Origin: Acidimicrobiaceae bacterium
GTDB lineage: Bacteria; Actinomycetota; Acidimicrobiia; Acidimicrobiales; RAAP-2
Direction: 5' to 3'
Assembly: GCA_003153575.1 (NCBI GenBank)
Contig: PLZW01000025.1
Location: forward strand, 1-64,000
Length of the DNA stretch: 64,000 nt
In this document: piece after piece, positions 30,857 through 41,517 of the stretch
Layout: each line of letters begins with the position of its first letter
Position numbering within the stretch: position 1 is the stretch's first letter
Position numbers and translations under genes: made by a program
The notes under the pieces: generated by a model
Databases searched by the model: none
Told to the model about the DNA's origin: nothing
The model's input: the letters and a program-made list of their open reading frames with translations, nothing else

Positions 30857-32713
30857 TCAGCCGCTGGTGGTGGCGAGGTTGGATGCCGCGGTGGTGCTCC
30901 CACCGGTGTTGGTGGCCGTGACCCGGACCTGCAGGAAGACGCCGGTGTCGACCGCCGTCAGCACGTAGGTCGATCCGGTGGCCCCGGCGATGGGGTTGCA
31001 CACGGTGCCACTGGAGTTACACCCGTACCACTGGAACGTGTAGGTGATGTCCGGGGTGCCGCTCCAGACCCCCGTCGAGCCGTAGTAGGTGACGCCGACG
31101 GCCGGCTCGGCCGAGCTCACGTACGGCGGCGTGACCACGGTGGGCGCCACGGCGGCGATGGCCGCCACCGTGGGCGGGGTGGTGATGCTGGCCGACCCGC
31201 CCCCGTTGGTGGCTGTCACCGTGCACTCGATGGTCGAGCCCACATCGGACGCCTGCACGGTGTACGTGCCGCCCATGGCCGACAGGATCGGCGTGCACGT
31301 GGCGCCGGCGCAGTCCTGCCACTGGTAGGTGAACCCGATGGTCGGGGTCCCGTTCCACGAACCGTCGCCGGTCACCAGGGTGTCCCCCACCACCACATTG
31401 CCCGAGGGCGCGCCGGGTGCCGACAGGAGTGCCGGGGCCACGGGGGAGCTCGGCACCACCACGGAGATGACGGAGGTGCCCGGGGTGCGGGAGCCGCCGG
31501 GCGTCGTGTCGGTCATCACCACCTTGTTGGTGTACGTGGTCACGGCCTGATTCGGCGCGGACTCGAGCGTGAAGGTGACCGCCACCGAGCCGCCGGCCGG
31601 CACCGTCCCGATCGAGCACTCGGTGCCGGCCTGGACCGGGTGCGACCCGCCCTTGCCGCCGACGCCGGTGGTGAACTGGGCGCAGGTGCCGCCGCTCACG
31701 GTGCCCAGGAAGTTGAACCAGCCCGACCAGTCCTGGACCACCGTGTTGAACGCCGGGGTGTCGCCGGAGTTGGTGACGGTCAGGGTGCGGGTGAAGTTCG
31801 AGCCCTGGGGCGTGGCCGCCGCGTTGGTGGAGGCCACCGTCAGCACGGCGCCCGTCCCGCTCACCGGAACGGCGTTGGAGGTGGCCACGTCGCCGGCGCG
31901 GGTGCTCTGGACCAGCGTGCCCTGCACGTCGGCCGTGGCCGTCACCTGTGCGGTCGGTCCGGCCTGCGGTTGGAACGACCACACCACCGTGACGGCTGCC
32001 CCGGGTGCCAGGCCGGGCATCAGGCACTGCAGGTTCCCGTAGTAGGGGATGCACGACGTCCCCGGAGTCTGGCTGACGAGCGTGTCGGGGTCGTACGGGG
32101 ACGACAGCGGCACATAGGTGAGGAAGGACCCGGCCGTCCCGAAGCCGGTGTTGGCGACGGTCAGCGTCCCGGTGATCCATTGGCCGAGTTCGATGGCCGT
32201 CGGGCTGAGCGAGACCGAGGTGGTCAGAGCCGGCAGGCTCGCCGCCCACTGGAACGTGACGGAGGTCGAGTTGGTGGGACCGGTCACGGTGACCGACGTG
32301 GACAGGCCGCTGCCGGTGTCACTCGGCGCCGAGGCGGTCAAGGTGGCGACCGTGGCCGACCCCCCGGCCCGGATCCTGCCGACCGTGCACACTTGGACAG
32401 ACGGTTTGGTCAGCTTCGGCACGCACGACACCCCGGTGGCCGGTGTGAGGCCGACCGTGGGCTGGCCGGCGACGGCGGCGGGCAGGGTGACCTTGATCTT
32501 GGTGCTGGCCTGGCCGATGGTCCCGACGTCCCTGACCGTGATGGTCGAGGAACCGGTCTGCCCCGGGCCGATGCCCGGGGCGGGCTGGGTGGCCGAGACC
32601 ACGATGGAGGCCGTACCGGCCGCACCCGCCGGCGGGGAGGTCGCCAAGAGGCCGGCGGCTGCCACCACCAGCACCGCACCGGCACGGACGGTGGATCGGA
32701 CAACGGTCGTCAT
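30857..32713 (-). CDS. large secreted repeat protein with DUF11-like and Ig-like domains
   Basis: A 618-residue exported protein. The signal peptide is VRAGAVLVVAAAGLLATSPPAGA. Three or four DUF11-like beta domains follow (for example STITVRDVGTIGQASTKIKVTLP and RTLTVTNSGDTPAFNTVVQDW). The C-terminal part has two Ig-like repeats sharing GDTL...GSWNGTPTIGFTYQWQDC and YYGSTGVWSGTPDITYTFQWYGC. No LPXTG motif or membrane anchor is seen, so it is probably released or loosely bound. Thr/Ser/Val richness fits a surface adhesin or stalk. It has no enzyme domain that I recognise. Confidence 0.8.
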   Translation of the reverse strand: MTTVVRSTVRAGAVLVVAAAGLLATSPPAGAAGTASIVVSATQPAPGIGPGQTGSSTITVRDVGTIGQASTKIKVTLPAAVAGQPTVGLTPATGVSCVPKLTKPSVQVCTVGRIRAGGSATVATLTASAPSDTGSGLSTSVTVTGPTNSTSVTFQWAASLPALTTSVSLSPTAIELGQWITGTLTVANTGFGTAGSFLTYVPLSSPYDPDTLVSQTPGTSCIPYYGNLQCLMPGLAPGAAVTVVWSFQPQAGPTAQVTATADVQGTLVQSTRAGDVATSNAVPVSGTGAVLTVASTNAAATPQGSNFTRTLTVTNSGDTPAFNTVVQDWSGWFNFLGTVSGGTCAQFTTGVGGKGGSHPVQAGTECSIGTVPAGGSVAVTFTLESAPNQAVTTYTNKVVMTDTTPGGSRTPGTSVISVVVPSSPVAPALLSAPGAPSGNVVVGDTLVTGDGSWNGTPTIGFTYQWQDCAGATCTPILSAMGGTYTVQASDVGSTIECTVTATNGGGSASITTPPTVAAIAAVAPTVVTPPYVSSAEPAVGVTYYGSTGVWSGTPDITYTFQWYGCNSSGTVCNPIAGATGSTYVLTAVDTGVFLQVRVTATNTGGSTTAASNLATTSG

Positions 32714-32818
32714 GGTCGTCTTCCCCTTGTGCGGTCGGGCCGCGTTCGGCGCGGCACCGTGGGACCGGGACCACCGGGGGTCCGCGTCATTTGTTACATC
32801 GCCGCCGGAGGTGCCGTG

Positions 32819-33514
32819 TCACGCCGAGATCAGGATACGTCGATCGCCGGCGCCGGGTCGTCGCACATGCATCCAGCCGTAGACGGTCGGGAGCCCGTCG
32901 CGTTGGTAGGCCGCCACCAGTTGGCTGGACACGACGGGCCAGCCGTCGAGGGCGGCGGCCACCTCACCCGGCTCCCAGCGGAAGGTGGTCAACTCCAGGC
33001 CGTTGCTGCCCAAGTTGGTCTCGACCCTCTCCGACTGCGGGGCCCAGCCGGACAGGACGGGCTCGTAGGTGAAAACCAGATGCCCGCCGGGTCGGACCAG
33101 CCGGCGTACCCCGCGCAACATCCCGGGCAGGTCCGGGGTGAACTCGAATCCCCCGATGGCGGTGACCACGCCGAACCGCTCGTCGGTGGCGTCGACGTAG
33201 GTGCGTAGGTCGGCCCGGACACACCGCGCCCCCGGCACCCGGACGGCGGCACGGGCCACCATGGCCCCGGCGATGTCCACCCCCACCAGGGCCGCCTCCG
33301 GCAGCGCCCGCTCGAGTTCCGCCAGCGTGGCGCCAGTCCCGCAGGCCAGGTCCAGGGCACCGTCGACCGGCCCCACCCCGGCGAACGCCTCGACCAGGCG
33401 ACCGTTGAGCAGCCACCCCGAGTCGCTGGCCGCCTCGTCATAGACTTCGGCGAACTCCTCGAAGTACGCCCGGGCCCGGGCGGTTGCCGGGTCCGTGACG
33501 GGTTCGGTGGGCAT
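32819..33514 (-). CDS. class I SAM-dependent methyltransferase
   Basis: A 231-residue methyltransferase. Motif I is ALDLACGTGATLAELE, the acidic strand is LVGVDIAGAMVARAA, motif II-like is RFGVVTAIGGFEF, and motif III is LVRPGGHLVFTYEP. The N-terminal helix ARAYFEEFAEVYDEAA is common to TehB/UbiE-like enzymes. It probably methylates a small molecule; none is suggested by the neighbours (secreted repeat protein downstream, desaturase divergently upstream with a 114-bp gap). Confidence 0.84.
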   Translation of the reverse strand: MPTEPVTDPATARARAYFEEFAEVYDEAASDSGWLLNGRLVEAFAGVGPVDGALDLACGTGATLAELERALPEAALVGVDIAGAMVARAAVRVPGARCVRADLRTYVDATDERFGVVTAIGGFEFTPDLPGMLRGVRRLVRPGGHLVFTYEPVLSGWAPQSERVETNLGSNGLELTTFRWEPGEVAAALDGWPVVSSQLVAAYQRDGLPTVYGWMHVRRPGAGDRRILISA

Positions 33515-33628
33515 ACGAGGATGTTCCCAGGTCCGCAGTGGCGCGGCAATCGTGCCCGATCGGGCACATGGGTGGCCCGCCAGACCGGTGGGGGCGGGTC
33601 GGGAACGGTAGGCTTGGGGTGAAGACAG

Positions 33629-34753
33629 GTGGCGGCCCTGTCCCTGATGAGACGAGGCACGTTGCCAGGTTCACCCGCAGGTGCAGTCGGCACAGTGGGG
33701 CTCGCCACCCCGCCGACTTCGCTCAAGCCCGTCATCGACGTGCTGCCCGCTTCCGTGTACGAGAACCCGACCTGGCGGGGCATGTCCTACTTCCTGCGCG
33801 ACGCCGCCATGTACGTGGCCCTGCTCGCCATCCTCGTCGTGGTGTCGAACATCTTCGCCGTGCTGGCCCTCGAGGTGCTGATGGGTGTGGTGGTGTCGGG
33901 GCTGTTCGTGGTCGGTCACGACGCCGCCCATGGCGCGCTCTTCTCGTCCAAGCGGATGAATTCGACGGTCGCCCACATCGCCATGCTCCCGAGCTTCCAC
34001 GTCTACGAAGGATGGGTGCTCGGCCACAATCGGGTCCACCACCCCTACACCGTCCGCCAGGGCTACGACTTCGTCTGGCACCCCACCACCCCCGAACAGT
34101 TCGCCGAATTCGGCTGGTGGCGTCGGGCCGTCCACCGCTTCGAGTGGTCGTGGGCCGGCGCCGGCGCCTACTACGCCCACCAGGTGTGGTGGACGAAGAT
34201 GATGGTCGGGTCCAATCCCGCCCGATGGGTGAAGGCCATCCGGCGCGACCGTTGGATCGTCACCGCGTTCATCGCCGGGATGCTGGCACTGTTCACGTTG
34301 ATCGGCATGGCCCAGGGCCACTCGGTCGCCGGCATCCTGTGGCTGGACGTCCGGACCGTCGTGCTCCCCTTCGTCGGCTTCGCCTACCTGATCGGCACCG
34401 TCGTCCATACCCACCACATCGCCCCCGACATCCGCTGGTGGAAGAAGACGGAGTGGAACAAGTACAAGGCCCAGATGGAGGGCACCACCGTGCTCAGGGT
34501 CCCGAAGGGCTTCAACTTCTTCCTCCACTGGATCATGGTCCACGTCCCCCACCACGTCGACATGCGGGTGCCGATGTACCACCTCGAGGAAGCGGCCGAT
34601 GCCATCGAGGCCGCCTTTCCGGGAACCATCATCGACAAGCCCCTGCGGTTCTCGGAGTTCGTCGCCAACTCGCGCGCATGCAAGCTCTACGACTTCGACG
34701 CCGGACGCTGGCTGACCTACGCCGAGGGTCGCCGCCACCTCGCCAGCACCTGA
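33629..34753 (+). CDS. membrane fatty acid desaturase
   Basis: A 374-residue integral membrane di-iron desaturase. The three His boxes are GHDAAHGALF (first His at residue 97), GHNRVHHPYT and VPHHVDMRVP, with an additional HTHHIAPD. Hydrophobic segments flank them, for example MYVALLAILVVVSNIFAVLALEVLMGVVVSGLFVVG. It introduces a double bond into a membrane-lipid or CoA-linked acyl chain with O2 and electrons from ferredoxin. The start is GTG 33629, with ATG 33647 as an alternative. It is followed by the wax-ester synthase gene on the same strand, 106 bp away, consistent with lipid storage metabolism. Confidence 0.88.
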   Translation: MAALSLMRRGTLPGSPAGAVGTVGLATPPTSLKPVIDVLPASVYENPTWRGMSYFLRDAAMYVALLAILVVVSNIFAVLALEVLMGVVVSGLFVVGHDAAHGALFSSKRMNSTVAHIAMLPSFHVYEGWVLGHNRVHHPYTVRQGYDFVWHPTTPEQFAEFGWWRRAVHRFEWSWAGAGAYYAHQVWWTKMMVGSNPARWVKAIRRDRWIVTAFIAGMLALFTLIGMAQGHSVAGILWLDVRTVVLPFVGFAYLIGTVVHTHHIAPDIRWWKKTEWNKYKAQMEGTTVLRVPKGFNFFLHWIMVHVPHHVDMRVPMYHLEEAADAIEAAFPGTIIDKPLRFSEFVANSRACKLYDFDAGRWLTYAEGRRHLAST

Positions 34754-34859
34754 TCGGGCCCCCAGTGCGCCCCGGAACGGGCGTGGACGATCGGCCCTGT
34801 CGAGCATCGGCCACCGGTCGTAGGGTACGGGGAACGACCACGCGGGGAGGCGAGGCGAC

Positions 34860-36275
34860 ATGGACCGACTGAGCGCACTCGACGCGGGGTTCCTGAACCT
34901 CGAGGACGGCTCCGTCCACATGGCCATCGCCGGGGCGTGCGTCTTCGCCGACCCGCCGCCGACCGTCGCCCAGGTCGAGCGGCTGATCGCCTCCAAGATG
35001 CATCTCATCGCCCGGTACCGCCAGCGGGTCCGCACCGTGCCCTTCGAGTTGGGCCGCCCGATATGGGTCGACGACCCGGACTTCGACCTCGGCTACCACG
35101 TCCGCCACACCGCACTCCCCTCCCCCGGTGACGACCGGGCCTTCTGTCGGCTGATGGGCCGGCTGATGTCCCAGGACCTCGACCGCGACCGGCCGCCATG
35201 GGAGATCTGGCTGGTGGAGGGCCTGGCCGGGGGCAAGTGGGCCATGGTCTTCAAGGTCCACCACTGCATGGTGGACGGCATCGCCGGGGTGGGACTGCTG
35301 ACCGTCCTGCTCGACCCTGCGGCAGACACCCCGGTGGGCGAGCCCGAGCCGTGGGAGCCGGAGGCAGAGCCCCACGGAGCGTTGAAGGTCCTCGACGCCT
35401 GGGGTGGACTGGCCTCCGACCTGGTCGGTATGACGCGGTCGGCGCCGGACTCCATCACCCACCCGGTGCGGACGCTGCGCTCGGTGGCCGCCACCGTGGC
35501 AGGTGCTGCCCGCTTCACCGAGCGCCTCCGACCCACCTCGGCGCTCTCCATCGAGGGGCCGGTCGGCCCGCATCGGGTATGGGCCCACTCCTCGGCCTCC
35601 CTCGACGCCGTCAAGACGATCCGCACCGCATTCGGCGGCACGGTCAACGACGTCGTACTGGCCGCCGTGGCCGGTGGGTACCGGGCCCTCCTGGTCGAAC
35701 GGGGCGACGACGTCGCCGAGGCCGTCGTGCGGTCCCTCGTCCCGGTGTCGACCCGCGCCGAGTCCGCCCAGGGCGTGCCCGACAACCGGGTGTCCGCCCT
35801 CCTCTACGACCTCCCCGTCCAACTCGACGACCCCGTCGAACGGCTCGAATCGGTCAAGTCCCAGATGGCGGATCTCAAGTCCTCCGGTATTGCCGAGGCC
35901 GGCCGGCGGATGGCGTCGGCCAGCGACCTGGTGCCGCCGCTGGTGCTCGGTATCGTCAGCCGCACGGCCATCCGCTCGATGCAGCGGTTCGGCCAGCAGT
36001 CGCTCAACACCGTGACCACCAACGTGCCGGGTCCCCAGGTCCCGCTGTACTGCATGGGCCGCGAGATGGAGGAGTACCGTCCCTTCGTCCCGATCAGCCA
36101 CGGGTTGCGGGTGGGCACAGCCATCCTGTCCTACAACGGCCGCCTGTTCTTCGGGATCACCGGGGACTTCCGGTCCACGCCCGACGTCGCCGTGGTGGCC
36201 GACGCCACCGCGGCGGGCGTCGAGGACCTCCGCGATCGGGCCCTCGAGGCGCTCGGCGACCATCGTCCGGGATAG
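34860..36275 (+). CDS. wax ester synthase / diacylglycerol acyltransferase (WS/DGAT)
   Basis: A 471-residue WS/DGAT. The catalytic HHxxxDG motif is HHCMVDG with His134, His135 and Asp139. Other conserved blocks are MDRLSALDAGFLNLED at the start, FGGTVNDVVLAAVAGGYR (the ND motif) and NVPGPQVPLYCMGREM with PLY near the end. It transfers acyl groups from acyl-CoA to fatty alcohols or diacylglycerol to make wax esters or triacylglycerol. The upstream desaturase and downstream carboxylesterase (46 bp) lie on the same strand and may form a lipid storage and turnover unit. Confidence 0.92.
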   Translation: MDRLSALDAGFLNLEDGSVHMAIAGACVFADPPPTVAQVERLIASKMHLIARYRQRVRTVPFELGRPIWVDDPDFDLGYHVRHTALPSPGDDRAFCRLMGRLMSQDLDRDRPPWEIWLVEGLAGGKWAMVFKVHHCMVDGIAGVGLLTVLLDPAADTPVGEPEPWEPEAEPHGALKVLDAWGGLASDLVGMTRSAPDSITHPVRTLRSVAATVAGAARFTERLRPTSALSIEGPVGPHRVWAHSSASLDAVKTIRTAFGGTVNDVVLAAVAGGYRALLVERGDDVAEAVVRSLVPVSTRAESAQGVPDNRVSALLYDLPVQLDDPVERLESVKSQMADLKSSGIAEAGRRMASASDLVPPLVLGIVSRTAIRSMQRFGQQSLNTVTTNVPGPQVPLYCMGREMEEYRPFVPISHGLRVGTAILSYNGRLFFGITGDFRSTPDVAVVADATAAGVEDLRDRALEALGDHRPG

Positions 36276-36321
36276 CGTTCCGCCGGGGCAGGATCCCACG
36301 ACGATCGCACAGGGGGAACCG

Positions 36322-37791
<1,470 letters not shown>

Positions 37792-37816
37792 ACCGGGTCG
37801 GCTGACCCGGACGACG

Positions 37817-38923
37817 TCAGAAGGTCAGGACGCCGCGGGCCAGCTTGCCCGCCTCCATGTCCTCGACGATCTCCCGGAATCCCTCGAGCGGCTTCTGCTC
37901 GGTGACGAGCTCGTCGAGCATGAGTCTTCCCGACAGGTACAGCTCGACCATGAGAGGGATGTCGTGGTGGGGACGGGATGACCCGTAGCGGCAGCCGAGC
38001 AGCCCGCGGTCGACGTAGGCCAGGGCGTTCACGTCCACCGACACCTCGGTCCCCTGGGGCGGGATCCCGATGGCGAGGGCGTTGCCGCCCCAGTCGAGGA
38101 CGTCGAGGGCGTTGCGCAGGACCGCCGGGTGGCCCACGCAGTCGAAGGACCAGTTGACCCCGCCCGTCCAGCCGAGGGCGCCGGTCACCTGGGCCGGGCC
38201 CGGCGGCACGATCTCGCGGATGGCGGCCACGGCGTCGGTCTGCGAGGCGTCCACGAAGTGGGTGGCACCGAATTGGCGGGCCAGATCCTCCTTGGAGGCG
38301 AGCGTGTCCACCGCGATGATCCGGCTGGCCCCGGCCAGACGCAGGCCCTGGATCACATTGAGCCCGACACCACCCACGCCGAAGACGGCAGAGGTCTCCC
38401 CCGCCCGCACCTTGGCCCGGTTGAGCACGGATCCCACGCCGGTCAACACGCCGCAGCCGATGAGACAGGCCGAGGTCATGGGGACCTCCTTGGAGATCTT
38501 GACGGCCTGGACCTCCTGGACGATGGTCGACTCGGCGAACACCGACGTGGCGGCGAAGTTGGAGGCCGGCTCCCCCTTGTAGGTGAAGGGCGTCGACACG
38601 TTGCCCAGGGTCTTGACGCACCAGGTCGGGTGGCCGGTGGCACAAGCCCGGCAGGTGCCGCAGCTGGCCAGCGTGGCGATGACGACGTGGTCGCCGGGCT
38701 TGACCGAGCGCACCTCGCTCCCCACCGCCTCCACCACTCCGGCGCCCTCGTGGCCGAGCACGGAGGGGGCCTTCCAGGGGATGGTGCCGTTGATGACCGA
38801 CAGGTCGCTGTGGCACACGCCGGCCGCCCCGATGGCCACCCGGACCTCTTTCGGCCCGGGGTCGCCGATGGTCAGCTGATCGGTGACCTCGACATCCGAA
38901 CCGGTGTAGACGATGCCTCGCAC
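37817..38923 (-). CDS. zinc-dependent alcohol dehydrogenase (MDR family)
   Basis: A 368-residue medium-chain dehydrogenase from GTG 38923, with AAGGAG 6 bp before the start. The catalytic Zn ligands are in GVCHSDLSV and LGHEGAGVV, plus Cys in IGCGVLTG; the structural Zn set is SCGTCRACATGHPTWC. The Rossmann loop is VFGVGGVGLNVIQG followed by AVDT, indicating NAD(H). The overall sequence is class-III-like or NDMA-dependent-like as in actinobacteria. The upstream 66 bp are A+T-rich (TTTATATTGG) and include TAGAAC, one half of a KstR-type site, without its partner. It lies downstream of the FadD3-like gene on the same strand as the HIP-type operon. Confidence 0.87.
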   Translation of the reverse strand: MRGIVYTGSDVEVTDQLTIGDPGPKEVRVAIGAAGVCHSDLSVINGTIPWKAPSVLGHEGAGVVEAVGSEVRSVKPGDHVVIATLASCGTCRACATGHPTWCVKTLGNVSTPFTYKGEPASNFAATSVFAESTIVQEVQAVKISKEVPMTSACLIGCGVLTGVGSVLNRAKVRAGETSAVFGVGGVGLNVIQGLRLAGASRIIAVDTLASKEDLARQFGATHFVDASQTDAVAAIREIVPPGPAQVTGALGWTGGVNWSFDCVGHPAVLRNALDVLDWGGNALAIGIPPQGTEVSVDVNALAYVDRGLLGCRYGSSRPHHDIPLMVELYLSGRLMLDELVTEQKPLEGFREIVEDMEAGKLARGVLTF

Positions 38924-38989
38924 GTGTTGCTCCTTTATATTGGTTGTTTCGTTCTAATCGGTGGGGCGCGGGTGAGAACCGGCGGCCGC

Positions 38990-40669
38990 TCAACCGCCGA
39001 AGCGGGCTCGCAGCTCGCGTTTCAAGACCTTGCCGCTGGCGTTGGTGGGCAGCACGTCGACCACCTCGACGCGGCGGGGCACCTTGAAATTGGCCAGCTG
39101 CTCTCTGGCCAGGTCCGGGAGCTCGTCGCCGAGGGCCGAGGGATCGGCTCCGGCGGTGGGCACCACCACGGCCAGGCCGACTTCGCCCATGCGGTGGTCG
39201 GGCACCCCGATCACCGCCACCTGACCCACGCCGGGGTGGCGACGCAGGACGGCCTCGACTTCTGCCGGGTAGACGTTGAATCCCCCGCTCACGTACATGT
39301 CCTTCAGGCGGTCGGTGATGGTCAGATTGCCTCCGCCATCGAGGAAGCCGACGTCACCGGTGTGCAGCCAGCCCGCGGCGTCGATGGCCGCGGCGGTGGC
39401 ATCGGGGTCACAGAAGTAACCGGACATCACGTTGTAGCCCCGGACCAGGATCTCCCCCGCCCCGCCCGACGCCACCGCATCCCCCTCGGCGTCGACGACG
39501 CGGACCTCCACATCGGGAATGGCCCGTCCCGACGTCGCTGAGATCACCGCCGCCGAGTCGCCGCGCCGGCACATCGTCACCGTCCCGGTGGCCTCGGTCA
39601 ACCCGTAGGCGGTGAGCACCGTGTCGATCCCCAGGTCGGACCACAGCGCCTCGACCAGCTCGACGGGTACCACGGCGGCGCCGGTCACCACCAGGCGGAG
39701 GGTGGCCAGGTCGTAGGCGTCGCGCTTCGGGTGGTCGAGGATCGACTGGAAGATGGTGGGCGGTCCCGGCAGCACGCTGATCCGCTCGTCGGACACCCGC
39801 TGCAGCACCACGTCGACGTCGAACACCGGCTCGGGCACCATGGTCGCCCCCGCCATCAGGCAGGCCAGGATCCCGGCCTTGTACCCGAAGGTGTGGAAGA
39901 ACGGGTTCACGATCAGGTACCGGTCGCCGGCCCGTAGCCCCACCAGCTCGGACCAGGTGGCGAACGTGCGCAGCGACTGCCCGTGGGTCGTCATCGCCCC
40001 CTTGGGGTGCCCCGTCGTGCCCGAGGTGAATACGAGGTCGGACAAGTCCTCGGGCGAGATCGACGCCGTGCGGCCGGCGGCCACCTCGGCTTCGCACCGT
40101 TCGGCTTCGGCCAGGAAGTCGGCCCACCCGACGGCCCGGGTGCCGGCCGTGGTGGCGACGACCCCGTCGTCGATGGCGTCGGTGCGGAGCACCACCACCC
40201 GCTCCAGGTCGGGTACCGACTCGCCGGCGGCCGCGGCCTCGTCGAGCAGTCCGGGGTAGTCGGTGCCGAGGAAGCCCTGGACGGTGAAGAGCATCCGGGC
40301 TCCCGATGCCCGCAGGATGTAGGCGGCCTCGGACCCCTTGTAACGGGTGTTGAGCGGCACCAGGACGGCCCCCGCCCCGACGGCGCCCAGTGCGGCCACG
40401 ATCCACTCGGCGCAGTTCGGGGCCCAGATGGCGACGCGGTCCCCCGGCTCGATGCCGTTGGCCACGACGGCGCGGGTGGCGGTCGCCACCTCGTCGGCCA
40501 GCTGGTCGAACGACCACCGGGTGGTGGTCCCGCCCGGTCCGTTGCGGTCGACCACGGCCTCGGATTCGCCGAAACGGGCGGCGGCGTCCTGGACCAGGCC
40601 GGGCAACGTCCCCCATTCGAGGTCACCGCGGGGATCGGTCACATCTGACACGCCGTCAGGGTAGTGCAT
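38990..40669 (-). CDS. fadD3: acyl-CoA synthetase, FadD3-like (HIP-CoA ligase candidate)
   Basis: A 559-residue ANL ligase from ATG 40669 (GTG 40651 is also possible). A3 is LVFTSGTTGHPKGAMT, A5 is LTAYGLTEATGTVTMC, and A8 is WLHTGDVGFLDGGGNLTITDRLKDMYVSGGFNVYPAEVE; the C-terminal lysine is in LPTNASGKVLKREL. The blocks NPFFHTFGYKAGILACLMAGATMVPEPVFDVD and RISVLPGPPTIFQSIL are those I associate with FadD3, which activates the C/D-ring propionate HIP in steroid degradation. Its neighbours IpdF-like and FadE30-like support this. Symbol is by resemblance. Confidence 0.78.
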   Translation of the reverse strand: MHYPDGVSDVTDPRGDLEWGTLPGLVQDAAARFGESEAVVDRNGPGGTTTRWSFDQLADEVATATRAVVANGIEPGDRVAIWAPNCAEWIVAALGAVGAGAVLVPLNTRYKGSEAAYILRASGARMLFTVQGFLGTDYPGLLDEAAAAGESVPDLERVVVLRTDAIDDGVVATTAGTRAVGWADFLAEAERCEAEVAAGRTASISPEDLSDLVFTSGTTGHPKGAMTTHGQSLRTFATWSELVGLRAGDRYLIVNPFFHTFGYKAGILACLMAGATMVPEPVFDVDVVLQRVSDERISVLPGPPTIFQSILDHPKRDAYDLATLRLVVTGAAVVPVELVEALWSDLGIDTVLTAYGLTEATGTVTMCRRGDSAAVISATSGRAIPDVEVRVVDAEGDAVASGGAGEILVRGYNVMSGYFCDPDATAAAIDAAGWLHTGDVGFLDGGGNLTITDRLKDMYVSGGFNVYPAEVEAVLRRHPGVGQVAVIGVPDHRMGEVGLAVVVPTAGADPSALGDELPDLAREQLANFKVPRRVEVVDVLPTNASGKVLKRELRARFGG

Positions 40670-40704
40670 CGCTCCCGGGCGCCGTCGGGGCACCGGACCC
40701 GTGA

Positions 40705-41517
40705 TCAGGGGTGCTGGCTGCTCACCGACACGACCTCGCCGGTCATGAAGGTGGCGTACTCGCTGGCCAGGAAGGCGATGACATTGGCCACCTCCCACAC
40801 CTCGGCACCCCGCCCGAAGACCTCGCGCCGGGCGAGCTCGGCGAGCTCCTCGTCGGCCATCACCTTGTTGAGGAACGGGTGGACGGCCAGACTCGGCGAC
40901 ACCGCGTTGATGCGCACCCCGTGGGGGGCCGCCTCGATGGCCGAGCACCTGGTCAGGGCCATCACCCCGGCCTTGGCCGCGGCATAGTGGGCCTGGCCGG
41001 CCTGGGCCCGCCAGCCCAGCACGCTGGCGTTGTTGACGATCACACCGCCCCCACCCCGAGCGTAGAAGTGGCGGAGGGCGGCCCGGGTGCACCGGAACGT
41101 GCCGGTCAGGGTCACATCGAGCACCAGGTCCCACTGCGCGTCGGTCATCTCGACCAGGTCGACCTGGCCACCGAGCCCCGCGTTGTTGACGGCCACGTCG
41201 AACCGGCCGTGCTCGGACACCGCCGCGTCGAAGAGCCCCTGCACCTCCGCCTCCACCGTCACGTTGCAGGGCACGGCCAGCGGGCGCACGCCACCGGCCT
41301 CGGGCACGGCGGCCAGGGCGTCGGCGGCCTCGGACAGGCGGCGCTCGTGGGCGTCGGACACCACCACCGTGGCCCCCTCCTCGATGCACCGCTTGGCGGT
41401 GGCGAACCCGATGCCGGTACCGGCGGCCGCGGTGACCACGACCACCTTGCCGACCAGCAGCCCGTGGCCGGCCGGCGGCTCGGGGGCGGCGGGCGGGCCG
41501 CTCGCTGCATCGGTCAT
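40705..41517 (-). CDS. ipdF: SDR, IpdF-like (steroid ring-C/D hydroxyacyl-CoA dehydrogenase candidate)
   Basis: A 270-residue SDR. The nucleotide loop is VVVTAAAGTGIGFATAKRC, unusual in having AAAGTGIG. NNAGLGGQVDLVEM and the catalytic NNASVLGWRAQAGQAHYAAAKAGVMALTRCSAIEA follow, and it ends VSVSSQHP. This combination, including the terminal QHP, matches the mycobacterial Rv3559c/IpdF group, which oxidises the 5-hydroxy group of the HIP-CoA intermediate. The start overlaps the stop of the FadE30-like gene by 4 bp, and fadD3-like follows 35 bp on. Confidence 0.78.
   Translation of the reverse strand: MTDAASGPPAAPEPPAGHGLLVGKVVVVTAAAGTGIGFATAKRCIEEGATVVVSDAHERRLSEAADALAAVPEAGGVRPLAVPCNVTVEAEVQGLFDAAVSEHGRFDVAVNNAGLGGQVDLVEMTDAQWDLVLDVTLTGTFRCTRAALRHFYARGGGGVIVNNASVLGWRAQAGQAHYAAAKAGVMALTRCSAIEAAPHGVRINAVSPSLAVHPFLNKVMADEELAELARREVFGRGAEVWEVANVIAFLASEYATFMTGEVVSVSSQHP

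Noticed and set aside
38924-38989. KstR or KstR2 box upstream of the alcohol dehydrogenase
   Set aside because: Only a TAGAAC half-site is present; the GTT partner at the right spacing is missing.
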